64,000 bases of DNA, taken from NCBI RefSeq assembly GCF_017875325.1, contig NZ_JAGGMN010000001.1:2748140-2812139 (forward strand), in the 5' to 3' direction. Source of the stretch: Methanofollis sp. W23 (GTDB lineage Archaea > Halobacteriota > Methanomicrobia > Methanomicrobiales > Methanofollaceae). Below the pieces are notes generated by a model. It had not been told where the DNA came from. It ran no database searches and worked only from the letters and a program-made list of their open reading frames with translations. Positions 26,210 through 34,397 of the stretch are shown piece by piece; the stretch's first letter is position 1, and each line of letters opens with the position of its first letter. A program made the position numbers and the translations under genes.

Positions 26210-28210
26210 ATGGATAGGGATCATGAAGAGGCAGTCTCAGAAGAGATCGCTGCGGTCCTGCTCATTGCGGTCTTTGTCGCCGCTGCCGCAGTCTTCGGGC
26301 TCACCCTACTCTCCATTCACCCGGGCAGCGCCCCTCCAGCGACGCTCGTACACCTTGACGACGATGCCCTGGTCAACGGGCGCATCGTCCTCTGTCATGA
26401 TGGCGGCGACCCTCTGGAGAAGGGACACTTCCAGATCCTCGTCGACGGCAGAGACCTGACTGACGCATTCACCACTCTTGAGGGTTCTGGAGCGTGGACG
26501 ACCTGGACAAATGGAGAGATCCTGGTCCTTGGCCTCGAAAGCCGGCACAAACCGGCCGATATCAGGATTGTCGGCGACGGCGTGGGAGAGGACGGGAGCA
26601 GATGGCTCCTCCATACCCTCAGGGACGGCGGCGGCAGATCTCCGGGCCCGACGATCACTCCCCCCATGACGCCAACGATAGTGCCGACCCCCACCCCGAG
26701 CCCGTCGCCTCTCGTCGCACACTTCGCCGCGGACCTGACGACAGGCTCCGCACCTCTTACTGTCCAGTTCACCGACCTCTCCACAGGGTCGCCGACCTCC
26801 TGGTCCTGGGACTTTGGGGACGGGAAGGTCTCGACCAAGCAGCATCCCCTCCATACCTATACTGATCCTGGGATCTACACCGTCAACCTCACGGTCACGA
26901 ACTCCGGAGGGTCAGACATTCTCGCCAGGACTGGATATATCATGGTCTACCAGTGTGTCTCCCCTGGCATCACAGGAACCTATTACCCGACCATAGGCTT
27001 TACCGGCACATCGGTCCAGAGGGTCGACCGGAGGATCTGGTTTGCAGACCAAAAAGCCAACACGACCTCCTGGATCATGGCTGAAACCGACGAATATGAC
27101 TGGCCCCAGTCGATGATCGGGAAACAGGACCAGTTCAGTGTGATCTACGAGGGATACGTCATCGTGCCGACAGACGACACATACACGTTTTATCTGACTT
27201 CAGACGACGGATCGAAACTCTGGCTGGATGCAGTTACGGAGAGCGACGAACCTCTGATCGACAACTGGGACTATCACCAGGTACACGAAATGAGTGCGGC
27301 AGTCAATCTCCCTGCTGGGGCCCACCGGATCAGGACAATCATGTTTGAGAACAAAGGCGAGGCTGTATTCCATCTGGAATGGTCCTCTTCCACCTTTGAT
27401 CGGCGGCCAGTCGAATTCTTCTGTCAGGGCCTGTCCGGGATCGAGGCCAACTTCACCGTTGACCAGATCGTAGGAGAGGCCCCCCTCACTGTCCAGTTCA
27501 CCGACCTCTCCACAGGGTCGCCGACCTCCTGGTCCTGGGACTTTGGCGACGGAGAGACCTCGTCCTGGCAGAACCCGGCGCACACCTATAGCGCACCCGA
27601 CACCTATACCGTCATTCTCACGGCAAGGAACAGTGCCGGGGCCGACACTGCATCCAGGACCATCATGGTCACGGCACTGCCTGTAAAGGGAAAGGAGATC
27701 ACCCTGGTCACCTCCCCGCCCAAGGACGGCACACTTGAGGGGACATTTGCCTTCACCGTCACCGGTCCCTGGTCATACCTCCAGGTCGGTGAGGATTACC
27801 TCCCCCTCGTTCAGGGCGACCGGGTCGAACTCACCCTCATGGGAGACCAGAAGGGTATGCTCCATCTTGCGGAGGCTACCATCACCACCTTCGAGTTCCC
27901 TGACATTCAGGTCTCGGTCAACGATGAGGTTATTGGGGCGGGTGCAATCGGATCTGGCGGGATCTGGATCAGCGGGTACGAGAACCCGACCTCTACCCTC
28001 ACCCTCTCGGTCGAACCCGAGACTGCATGGACCTCTCTTCTCGTCAACGGCGAGATCGTCATTGAAGACTGGGGGGACGGACACGGCGTCGTCCTCTCCG
28101 CCCTGCTGCCAGACTCGACTGGAGTGATGAACCTCGACCTCACCGGGGTCGGCGAGGTTCAGAGAGCGGTCTTTTACCGGGGTGGGGCCGAGACCTACAC
28201 CCTTGTTTGA
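26210..28210 (+). CDS. Pilin-like surface adhesin with two PKD domains and a PA14 domain
   Basis: 666 residues. The prepilin N-terminus (EEAVSEEIAAVLLIAVFV) is followed by a domain like that of protein 2, a Pro/Thr linker, PKD domain 1 (about 185-250, with SWSWDFGDG), a PA14-like domain (about 255-410, with YTFYLTSDDGSKLWLD), PKD domain 2 (about 415-490) and a beta-rich C-terminus. PA14 and PKD modules bind sugars or mediate adhesion in other proteins. GGAGGAGACGGA precedes the ATG at 26210. Probably a large adhesin at a pilus tip or surface. Confidence 0.82.
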   Translation: MDRDHEEAVSEEIAAVLLIAVFVAAAAVFGLTLLSIHPGSAPPATLVHLDDDALVNGRIVLCHDGGDPLEKGHFQILVDGRDLTDAFTTLEGSGAWTTWTNGEILVLGLESRHKPADIRIVGDGVGEDGSRWLLHTLRDGGGRSPGPTITPPMTPTIVPTPTPSPSPLVAHFAADLTTGSAPLTVQFTDLSTGSPTSWSWDFGDGKVSTKQHPLHTYTDPGIYTVNLTVTNSGGSDILARTGYIMVYQCVSPGITGTYYPTIGFTGTSVQRVDRRIWFADQKANTTSWIMAETDEYDWPQSMIGKQDQFSVIYEGYVIVPTDDTYTFYLTSDDGSKLWLDAVTESDEPLIDNWDYHQVHEMSAAVNLPAGAHRIRTIMFENKGEAVFHLEWSSSTFDRRPVEFFCQGLSGIEANFTVDQIVGEAPLTVQFTDLSTGSPTSWSWDFGDGETSSWQNPAHTYSAPDTYTVILTARNSAGADTASRTIMVTALPVKGKEITLVTSPPKDGTLEGTFAFTVTGPWSYLQVGEDYLPLVQGDRVELTLMGDQKGMLHLAEATITTFEFPDIQVSVNDEVIGAGAIGSGGIWISGYENPTSTLTLSVEPETAWTSLLVNGEIVIEDWGDGHGVVLSALLPDSTGVMNLDLTGVGEVQRAVFYRGGAETYTLV

Positions 28211-28380
28211 GGACGCGGGGGGCATGGGTCCATGCCCTCCTGGGAAGGCGATTTGGTGATCCAGATGCATGATGTGTCTTCTTCTCATCTCTCTTGCCGC
28301 GGGCGAGTGCCACCCGATCGCCGGGATGACGATCTGCCCGGCACGGTCTATACCTGGTTTTTTCGAGGGCGCCGCACTGC
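28211..28380. other. Spacer after the pilin operon
   Basis: No gene seen. A perfect short inverted repeat, GGGCATGG-GT-CCATGCCC at about 28219-28236, lies just after the adhesin stop. It may act in termination or mRNA stability, although no T-run follows. The polX frame extends upstream through this spacer but has no coding character here. Confidence 0.4.
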
Positions 28381-28388
28381 ATAAATAT
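28381..28388 (+). promoter_or_regulatory. TATA box of polX
   Basis: ATAAATAT in gcataaatatcc, centred about 25 bp before the ATG at 28410, implying a leaderless transcript. Nearly identical to the pilin-operon box. Confidence 0.6.
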
Positions 28389-28409
28389 CCAGCATACGAC
28401 TCCCCATAC

Positions 28410-30101
28410 ATGGACGTGACCAATCAGGTGGTCGCGGGGGTGCTCGCCGAGATCGGCGATCTCCTTGAGGTCCACGGTGAGAACCCCTTCAAGGTGCGGG
28501 CCTATGCCAGGGCCGCGGAGACGGTGAGGCACCTCGGCCGACCGGTCGCAGGGATGGACGACGACGACTTTGAGGCGCTTCCCGGGATAGGGAAGGTGAT
28601 TGCAGGGAATATCGCGGAGATCGTCGAGACCGGCACCTGCCAGGAACAGGTACGTCTCCGCGAGGCGACGCCGCCTGGGCTTCCCGCCCTCCTGAATCTC
28701 CGGGGCGTCGGCCCAAAGACTGTCCACAGGTTCTGGAAAGAACTTGGGGTGACAGGGATCGACGACCTCGAAACCGCCGCCAGGGCACACCGGATCAGGG
28801 GGCTCAGGGGGTTTGGGGAGAAGAAGGAGGACGAGATCCTCAGGGCGGTCGCTGCCGCCAGAAAGGTGTCCACGCGGATGAGCATGACCGAGGCCGAACG
28901 CCTGGCAGAGCGGGTGCTCTTGGTCATACCTGGGGAGGCATGGGTGGCCGGGAGCCTGCGGCGCGGGCGGTCCACCATCGGGGACATTGACGTCGTCACC
29001 CTTGCTCCGGCCGCCGAGACCGCACTGGCCCTCGAGGGGATCGCCGACGAGGTGATCGACGCCGGAGAGAAGAAGATCTCGGTCAGGATCGATGAGATAC
29101 GGATCGATGTCAGGTTTTCGACATCTGGAGACCTCGGGGCGATGCTCCTGTACCTCACCGGTTCGAAGGGCTTCAATATCAGACTCAGGGAAGTTGCCAG
29201 GTCAGGGGGCATGCGCCTCAACGAGTACGGCCTGACCGACCAGACGACCGGGGAACTCAGGAGTTTTGGGACCGAAGACGAGGTTTTTACCGCCCTCGGT
29301 ATGGTCCTGGTCCCCCCTGAACTGCGTGAAGACCGCGGCGAGGTGGACCTGGCCCTTGCCGGGCATCTCCCCCGAGTCGTGGAGGCGCAGGAGATCAGGG
29401 GCGACCTCCATCTCCATTCAGAGTGGAGCGATGGTTCGATGAGTCTGGACGAGATCGCACTGGTCGGGGAGTCGAGGGGCTATGAATATATTCTGGTCAG
29501 CGACCACTCTGCGAGCCTTGGGATCGCCCATGGTCTTGACGCCGACAGACTCGCATGTCAGCACCAGGCGATCAGGGAAGTGAACCGCACCTTGGGATCA
29601 GGATGCACCCTCCTTGCTGGCGTCGAGGTGGACATCCTCGCCGACGGGAGACTTGCTCTCCCTGACAGGGTGCTGCAGGACTGCGACCTGGTCGTTGCTT
29701 CAGTTCACTCTGGCTTCGGCCAGGCGGAGGACGTGATGACCCGACGGGTGATCACGGCGATCGAGAAAGAGCATGTCGATATCATCGGCCATCCGACGGG
29801 GCGGGTCATCAGCCGACGCCCACCGGTCGCCCTTGATATGGGGCGGGTCATTGGTGCCGCGGCAGAGAATGGAAAGGCTCTGGAAATCAACGCTTCCCCT
29901 GGTCGCTTCGATCTGGATGATATTTATATCAAGCAGGCCCAAGAGAGGGGCGTGAAACTTGCAATCGGGACTGATGCCCACGCCCCCTCTGATCTCGACC
30001 ATATAAGGCACGGGGTCACCCTCGCGCGCCGGGGATGGTGTGGGGCGGGTGACATCCTCAATACCATGTCTCTTGTGGACCTGATGGAGTGGCGCGGATG
30101 A
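28410..30101 (+). CDS. polX: DNA polymerase/3'-5' exonuclease PolX
   Basis: A family X DNA polymerase for repair gap filling. 563 residues fit the PolX plus PHP layout. The N-terminal 8-kDa region has helix-hairpin-helix pieces (LPGIGKVIAGNIAEI and LRGVGPKTVHRFWKE). The polymerase core has SLRRGRSTIGDIDVV with the DxD metal pair and RIDVR with the third Asp. The C-terminal PHP domain has DLHLHSEWSDGSMSLDE and HPTGRVI. The ATG at 28410 fits both the family N-terminus and the TATA spacing. Confidence 0.95.
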   Translation: MDVTNQVVAGVLAEIGDLLEVHGENPFKVRAYARAAETVRHLGRPVAGMDDDDFEALPGIGKVIAGNIAEIVETGTCQEQVRLREATPPGLPALLNLRGVGPKTVHRFWKELGVTGIDDLETAARAHRIRGLRGFGEKKEDEILRAVAAARKVSTRMSMTEAERLAERVLLVIPGEAWVAGSLRRGRSTIGDIDVVTLAPAAETALALEGIADEVIDAGEKKISVRIDEIRIDVRFSTSGDLGAMLLYLTGSKGFNIRLREVARSGGMRLNEYGLTDQTTGELRSFGTEDEVFTALGMVLVPPELREDRGEVDLALAGHLPRVVEAQEIRGDLHLHSEWSDGSMSLDEIALVGESRGYEYILVSDHSASLGIAHGLDADRLACQHQAIREVNRTLGSGCTLLAGVEVDILADGRLALPDRVLQDCDLVVASVHSGFGQAEDVMTRRVITAIEKEHVDIIGHPTGRVISRRPPVALDMGRVIGAAAENGKALEINASPGRFDLDDIYIKQAQERGVKLAIGTDAHAPSDLDHIRHGVTLARRGWCGAGDILNTMSLVDLMEWRG

Positions 30102-30688
30102 TCCGGTGGTTCTACGAACGCCTCCTTCTCAGGGATCTTAACAGGCCCCCTGAGCAGATCTGCTTTATGATCACCGGAGAGGACATGCTCGAAGCGCCAG
30201 AAAAGATCATTGAGGCGACCGGGTGGTGCCGGGAGGTGGGGATCCAGGGGACGACCTTCCACATCTCCACCGACCAACCTGAACAGATCAGAGGGTGTCT
30301 CCCGACGATCCGGAGGATCGGAGAGATCGCCAGACTCACTCTCCACTATGCAGACACCGTCGAGACCATCGGCGAGGGGATGGAGGTGACCGTCGCCGTC
30401 GGGATGAGCGGGCGCGAGGAGATCACCGCATGTATCAGAGAGATCGCCAGGGAAGGGGCAGCGCCTGATGAGATCAATGAGGAGATGATCGAACGCCACC
30501 TCACCTTCACCTGCATGCCAGACCTGGTGATCAAGACTGGCGGCAATTATCTCACCGACTTTCTCATCTGGCAGTCAGTCTATTCCGAGCTCTTCTTCCT
30601 TGACGTGAACTGGAAGTGGTTCAGAAAAGTGGACTTTCTCAGGGCGATCAGGGACTATCAGTCCAGGGCCCGCCGGTTCGGGACCTGA
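30098..30688 (+). CDS. Degenerate cis-prenyltransferase subunit (NgBR/Nus1-like)
   Basis: 196 residues of cis-prenyltransferase fold. The catalytic DGNxR loop is replaced by ITGEDML, so it should not be active alone. The C-terminal half is well kept: KTGGNYLTDFLIWQ, YSELFFLDVNW and YQSRARRFG. This is the pattern of the non-catalytic NgBR/Nus1 partner. A heteromeric cis-prenyltransferase has been reported from Methanosarcina mazei. The likely partner is the product of 22586-23350. The ATG at 30098 overlaps the polX stop and has GGAGTGG upstream. Confidence 0.75.
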   Translation: MIRWFYERLLLRDLNRPPEQICFMITGEDMLEAPEKIIEATGWCREVGIQGTTFHISTDQPEQIRGCLPTIRRIGEIARLTLHYADTVETIGEGMEVTVAVGMSGREEITACIREIAREGAAPDEINEEMIERHLTFTCMPDLVIKTGGNYLTDFLIWQSVYSELFFLDVNWKWFRKVDFLRAIRDYQSRARRFGT

Positions 30689-30747
30689 GAGAAGTCATGG
30701 CCATGCCCTCGGGTTGTGAAGTACAGGTGTGGTTTCTCTGTTTAGAG

Positions 30748-30978
30748 GGCTGTGTAAAAACCCTCCTGGCGGCGATCTCTGGCAGGGGGCGGCACGCACC
30801 CTGTCCCCCCGCGCGAGTGATTGGTGGCGGACGGCATTACGCTCTCCATGGTCATTGAGAGTGCCTTCCCGCCCTATCTTCATCCTGGGGTCTGGGCAGC
30901 ACTTGATCCCGGCGAAAAGATGAGGGGAGGCGATTGAATCATATTCAATCCAAAAAAAGTGAGGATTTTTACAGGGCC
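30748..30978 (+). mobile_element. TIR element, full-length copy (231 bp)
   Basis: Termini GGCTGTGTAAAAACCCTC and, reversed, GGCCCTGTAAAAATCCTC match at 15 of 18 positions. Inside are the G/C-rich left segment (gggggcggcac) and the right gcacttgatcccggcg segment typical of the family. No target duplication is evident. It begins 59 bp after the cis-prenyltransferase-like gene. The rest of the spacer to 31148 is AT-rich promoter sequence for the regulator gene. Confidence 0.8.
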
Positions 30979-31148
30979 AATTTTATAGGTCATTCTATCG
31001 AACCCTGAAATTCGTTCTTGCGTCATGGCCGATTTTCCAGAATTGGGATTTAAAAGGGACGATCTTTGAATGCACCTTGAAAAAACACCCGCCTCGCGCC
31101 CTGCAGAGAAGCAAATCCATAAGATACGAGACCTCTAAAAATGTAGGT

Positions 31149-31826
31149 ATGAATTCTTCCGTCCGGGAAGACTGTCTTGAGGCGGTCCTCACTCTGGTGC
31201 AGGAACATCAGCGCCCTGTCACCGAAAGAGAGATCGACGAGGTGGTGGAGGCGGCTTCATCGGAGGTCACGACTGCAGTCAGGGTGCTGGCCGAGGAAGG
31301 ATACCTCAGAAACGAGGACGGCGGCTATCTGCTGACCCCGCCAGGACACGATGCCGCGGAGGTGGTGTTGAGAAAGCACCGGGTACTGGAGTGTTTTCTC
31401 CATGAGATGCTCGGAATGGACGTCGGTGCTGCCTCAAAAGAAGCCTGCATCCTTGAACATGCCGTCTCAGACGAGGCCATCGACCGTCTCTCCTCATATA
31501 TCGAGGACCCGCATGGCGATCTGCCCCCGGCGCGCCGGGGACTACGGCACCGGCGCGGCCCCAGGGCCGCCGCCTGCCCGGTAGGTGCCACGCCCAATGG
31601 ACGCCGCCCTCTCCTGGACTGTTCGGAGGGAGAGACCGTGAAGGTCGCCGTAATCCAGTGCATCGGCCGGAACAGGCGGCTTATCGACCTTGGACTCATC
31701 CCCGGACGCGAGATCGCAGTCCGGCGTAAACTCCACAACAACGCCCTCGTGGTCGGGGTGATGGGCGCCGACATCGCCCTCTCTCCTGAAGTCGCATCGA
31801 CCATCTTTGTGGAGAGAACAGGATGA
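31149..31826 (+). CDS. DtxR-family metal regulator with C-terminal FeoA domain
   Basis: 225 residues. Residues about 1-65 form a winged helix (VREDCLEAVLTLVQEHQRPV, LAEEGYLRNEDGGYLLT). Residues about 66-125 are the metal-binding/dimerisation region (LRKHRVLECFLHEMLG, EACILEHAVSDEAIDRL). Residues about 150-225 are an SH3-like FeoA domain (GRNRRLIDLGLIPGREI). The Pro/Arg-rich linker between them is unusual. It overlaps feoB by 4 bp, so it probably represses its own iron-uptake operon. No separate feoA is present, so its FeoA domain might also serve FeoB. Confidence 0.85.
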   Translation: MNSSVREDCLEAVLTLVQEHQRPVTEREIDEVVEAASSEVTTAVRVLAEEGYLRNEDGGYLLTPPGHDAAEVVLRKHRVLECFLHEMLGMDVGAASKEACILEHAVSDEAIDRLSSYIEDPHGDLPPARRGLRHRRGPRAAACPVGATPNGRRPLLDCSEGETVKVAVIQCIGRNRRLIDLGLIPGREIAVRRKLHNNALVVGVMGADIALSPEVASTIFVERTG

Positions 31827-33682
31827 GGTGTGCGCTTGTCGGGAACCCGAGCGTCGGCAAATCGCTCATCTTCAACCAGCTCACCGGGCTCGGGGTTGAA
31901 GTAAGCAACTATCCAGGGACCACCGTCGAGTTGATGCAGGGGACACTCTGCTATCACCAGTCCTCGATCGAAGTCATCGACCTCCCTGGGGTCTATTCTC
32001 TGGACGGCGGTTCGGTCGAAGAAGAACTGGTCAGGACCTACCTGATGACCGAGTCCCCGGAAGTCATTGTCGCCGTCCTCGACGCGACCAGGCTTGAGCG
32101 TAACCTCTACCTCCTCCTTCAGGTGGCTGAATATGGGATCCCGACCGTCGTTGTCCTGAACATGACCGACGAAGCCGCGGCCCAGGGGATCTCCATCGAC
32201 CGCGTACGTCTTTCCACCCTCCTCGGGGGCCTGCCAGTCATCGAGACCGCTGCCACCGAAGGGAAAAATGTGGACGAGATCATCCCGGCGGTCCTGAGCG
32301 AAGCAAAGACCGCCACCCTCTCGGTCCCATACAACCCCCAGGTCGAGGCCGGGATCAGGAGCCTGGAGAAACTCTATGGAGCCTCCAGGCTCCAGGTCCT
32401 CCAGGCCCTCCAGGGGATCGGGGACGACCCTGTCCTCCTTGAAGGGGCGCAGACGATCGCAGACGAGATCGAGGCCAGAAACCATATGGCCCCCGACCAG
32501 ATCATCGCCGCAAACCGGTATCTCTGTGCCCGTCGGATCATCGAATCCGTCGTCGGCGCTCAAGAACCCGACCGACGATTCTCTCTCGACCGTCTCCTGA
32601 CGAAGGCCTTTCCAGGCATCCCGATCCTGGTGTTGGTCCTTCTTTCGATGCTGATCACGGTCTTTATCGCCGGATCGTTCCTTGAAGAACTGATCGTCGA
32701 GAATTTCAACCTCTATATCATCGATCCGTTCCTTGCCCTCGGTCTCCCTCCACTTGCGGAGACTCTCGGCCATGCCGCCCTTCTTGCGGTCGTGGCAGGG
32801 CTTGGGATCGCCTTCCCGTTCGTCTTCATCTTCTACATCCTCCTCTCGATCATCGAGGACTCAGGCTACATGACCAGGGCCGCCTTCCTTGCCGACCGGG
32901 CAATGCACCACCTTGGGCTTCACGGGGGCGCCCTCATCCCGATGGTAATGGCCTTTGGGTGCAATGTCCCTGCGGTCATGGCGGCCGGGCAGATGCGGAG
33001 CGGCCGGGAAAAGACCATCGCCGCTTTTCTTATCACGATGGTTCCCTGCTCGGCAAGGACCGTGATCATCGCCGGGATCGTCGCCGCCTTTGTAGGGATA
33101 GGTGCGGCCCTCTCAGTTTACCTCATCGTCATGGCGCTCATCCTGCTCACCGGGTATGTCCTTGCGAAGTACATCCCTGGTGGGCAGTACGGCATGATCC
33201 TCGAGATGGCCCCTCTCCGCCGTCCAGACCCGATCCTTGTGCTGCGCAAGTCGTGGGAGCGGATCAAGGAGTTCCTCTTTATCGCCATGCCTCTCCTCCT
33301 GGTCGGGAGTATCGTCCTTGGGGCGCTGGACTATTTCGGGTATGTCGGCGCCTTCTCCACGGCGGTCGCCCCCATCTCAGAAGGGGTGCTCGGTCTCCCG
33401 GCCTATGCATCCACCGCCCTCCTCTTTGGGATCCTCAGGAAGGAGATGGCTTTCGAGACGCTTGCGGTCCTGGCCGGGACGACCGACCTTGCCGCGGTGA
33501 TGACCTCTGTGCAGCTCTACACCTTTGCCGTGATCAGCGTCCTCTTCGTTCCCTGCATCTCCACCATCGCCGTCCTCCTCAAACAGGTGGGGACCAAGAT
33601 CACACTTGCAGTGTCGGCATACACGATCATGCTTGGATTTTTTATCGGTGCGATCATACATCTGATCACAGGTTTGGTCTGA
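31823..33682 (+). CDS. feoB: Ferrous iron transport protein B
   Basis: Fe(II) permease of the membrane with an N-terminal G domain. 619 residues, slightly short for FeoB. G-domain motifs: GNPSVGKSLIFNQLTG, NYPGTTVE, DLPGVYSL and NMTDEA. About eight membrane segments follow from residue ~260, with SGYMTRAAFL and GCNVPAVMA gate-type motifs and GILRKEMAFE. It is downstream of the DtxR-FeoA gene and one base upstream of the KaiC-like pair. Confidence 0.95.
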   Translation: MRCALVGNPSVGKSLIFNQLTGLGVEVSNYPGTTVELMQGTLCYHQSSIEVIDLPGVYSLDGGSVEEELVRTYLMTESPEVIVAVLDATRLERNLYLLLQVAEYGIPTVVVLNMTDEAAAQGISIDRVRLSTLLGGLPVIETAATEGKNVDEIIPAVLSEAKTATLSVPYNPQVEAGIRSLEKLYGASRLQVLQALQGIGDDPVLLEGAQTIADEIEARNHMAPDQIIAANRYLCARRIIESVVGAQEPDRRFSLDRLLTKAFPGIPILVLVLLSMLITVFIAGSFLEELIVENFNLYIIDPFLALGLPPLAETLGHAALLAVVAGLGIAFPFVFIFYILLSIIEDSGYMTRAAFLADRAMHHLGLHGGALIPMVMAFGCNVPAVMAAGQMRSGREKTIAAFLITMVPCSARTVIIAGIVAAFVGIGAALSVYLIVMALILLTGYVLAKYIPGGQYGMILEMAPLRRPDPILVLRKSWERIKEFLFIAMPLLLVGSIVLGALDYFGYVGAFSTAVAPISEGVLGLPAYASTALLFGILRKEMAFETLAVLAGTTDLAAVMTSVQLYTFAVISVLFVPCISTIAVLLKQVGTKITLAVSAYTIMLGFFIGAIIHLITGLV

Positions 33683-33683
33683 G

Positions 33684-34397
33684 ATGGATCCGTTCAAGAC
33701 TGGCATTAGGGCGATCGACGAGACCGCAGGAGGGATCCCCCCGGCCTCCAACCTGCTCCTTCTCGCCCCTCCCTTTACAGGCGCCGATCGCCTGGCATAT
33801 CAACTGACTCATCCAGGGAAAAATGACTATACCATCGTAATTTCGGCAGACGGCGATGCTCTGGATGTGAAAGATTCATTTGGACTCTCAAGAGAAGATA
33901 GCCACCGTCTCTGGGTCGTCGACTGTATCACCAGGACGATGGAGCCCACGGCCACCGACAGCGACCAGGTGAAGTACGTGGCAAGTCCGGTGGACCTGAC
34001 CGGGATGGGGATCAAGGTCACCAGGATCCTGGAAGAGATCAAGGAGATCGAAGCGGCGGCGGGGACCGGGGAAGTGCCGCGGGTGCGGATCTGTGTCAAC
34101 TCTCTCTCGAGTTTTCTCATCTATTCGAAACTTGAGGCGATCTACCGGTTTTTCCATATCCTCTCGGCCAGGGTGAGGCGGATGAACGGGGTCGCGGTCT
34201 ATCTGCTCAACCCCGCGGCAGTCGATGAGAAGACCATCTCGACCATTGAGCAGTTGATGAACGGGGTCATCAGGATCTCTGAGGAAGACGGCGGCGATGG
34301 GGTCAGAACGCTGGACCTCAGGACAAAAGGGGGTGTCGTAGTCAGGGATGTCCGCTACCGCATCTTGGGGAATGCACTTGTGGTGATTGAAGCATGA
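33684..34397 (+). CDS. KaiC/RadA-like protein with degenerate Walker A
   Basis: 237 residues of RecA/KaiC-like layout (TGIRAIDETAGGIPPASNLLL at the start is split here by my reading into the ID and GGIP landmarks). Where a P-loop GxxxxGKT should stand the sequence is APPFTGADRLA, with no GKT, so ATP hydrolysis is doubtful. A Walker B-like stretch is RVRICVNSLSSFLIY. It starts one base after feoB and overlaps the next gene by 4 bp. Probably a regulatory or scaffold partner of that KaiC-GTPase fusion. Confidence 0.72.
   Translation: MDPFKTGIRAIDETAGGIPPASNLLLLAPPFTGADRLAYQLTHPGKNDYTIVISADGDALDVKDSFGLSREDSHRLWVVDCITRTMEPTATDSDQVKYVASPVDLTGMGIKVTRILEEIKEIEAAAGTGEVPRVRICVNSLSSFLIYSKLEAIYRFFHILSARVRRMNGVAVYLLNPAAVDEKTISTIEQLMNGVIRISEEDGGDGVRTLDLRTKGGVVVRDVRYRILGNALVVIEA

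Noticed and set aside
30098-30688. Pseudogene of a cis-prenyltransferase
   Set aside because: The frame is intact, the C-terminal half is well conserved, and it matches the known non-catalytic subunit type.
31325-32773. 482-codon minus-strand frame opposite the regulator and feoB
   Set aside because: It is antisense to well-supported genes; long antisense frames are expected at this G+C.
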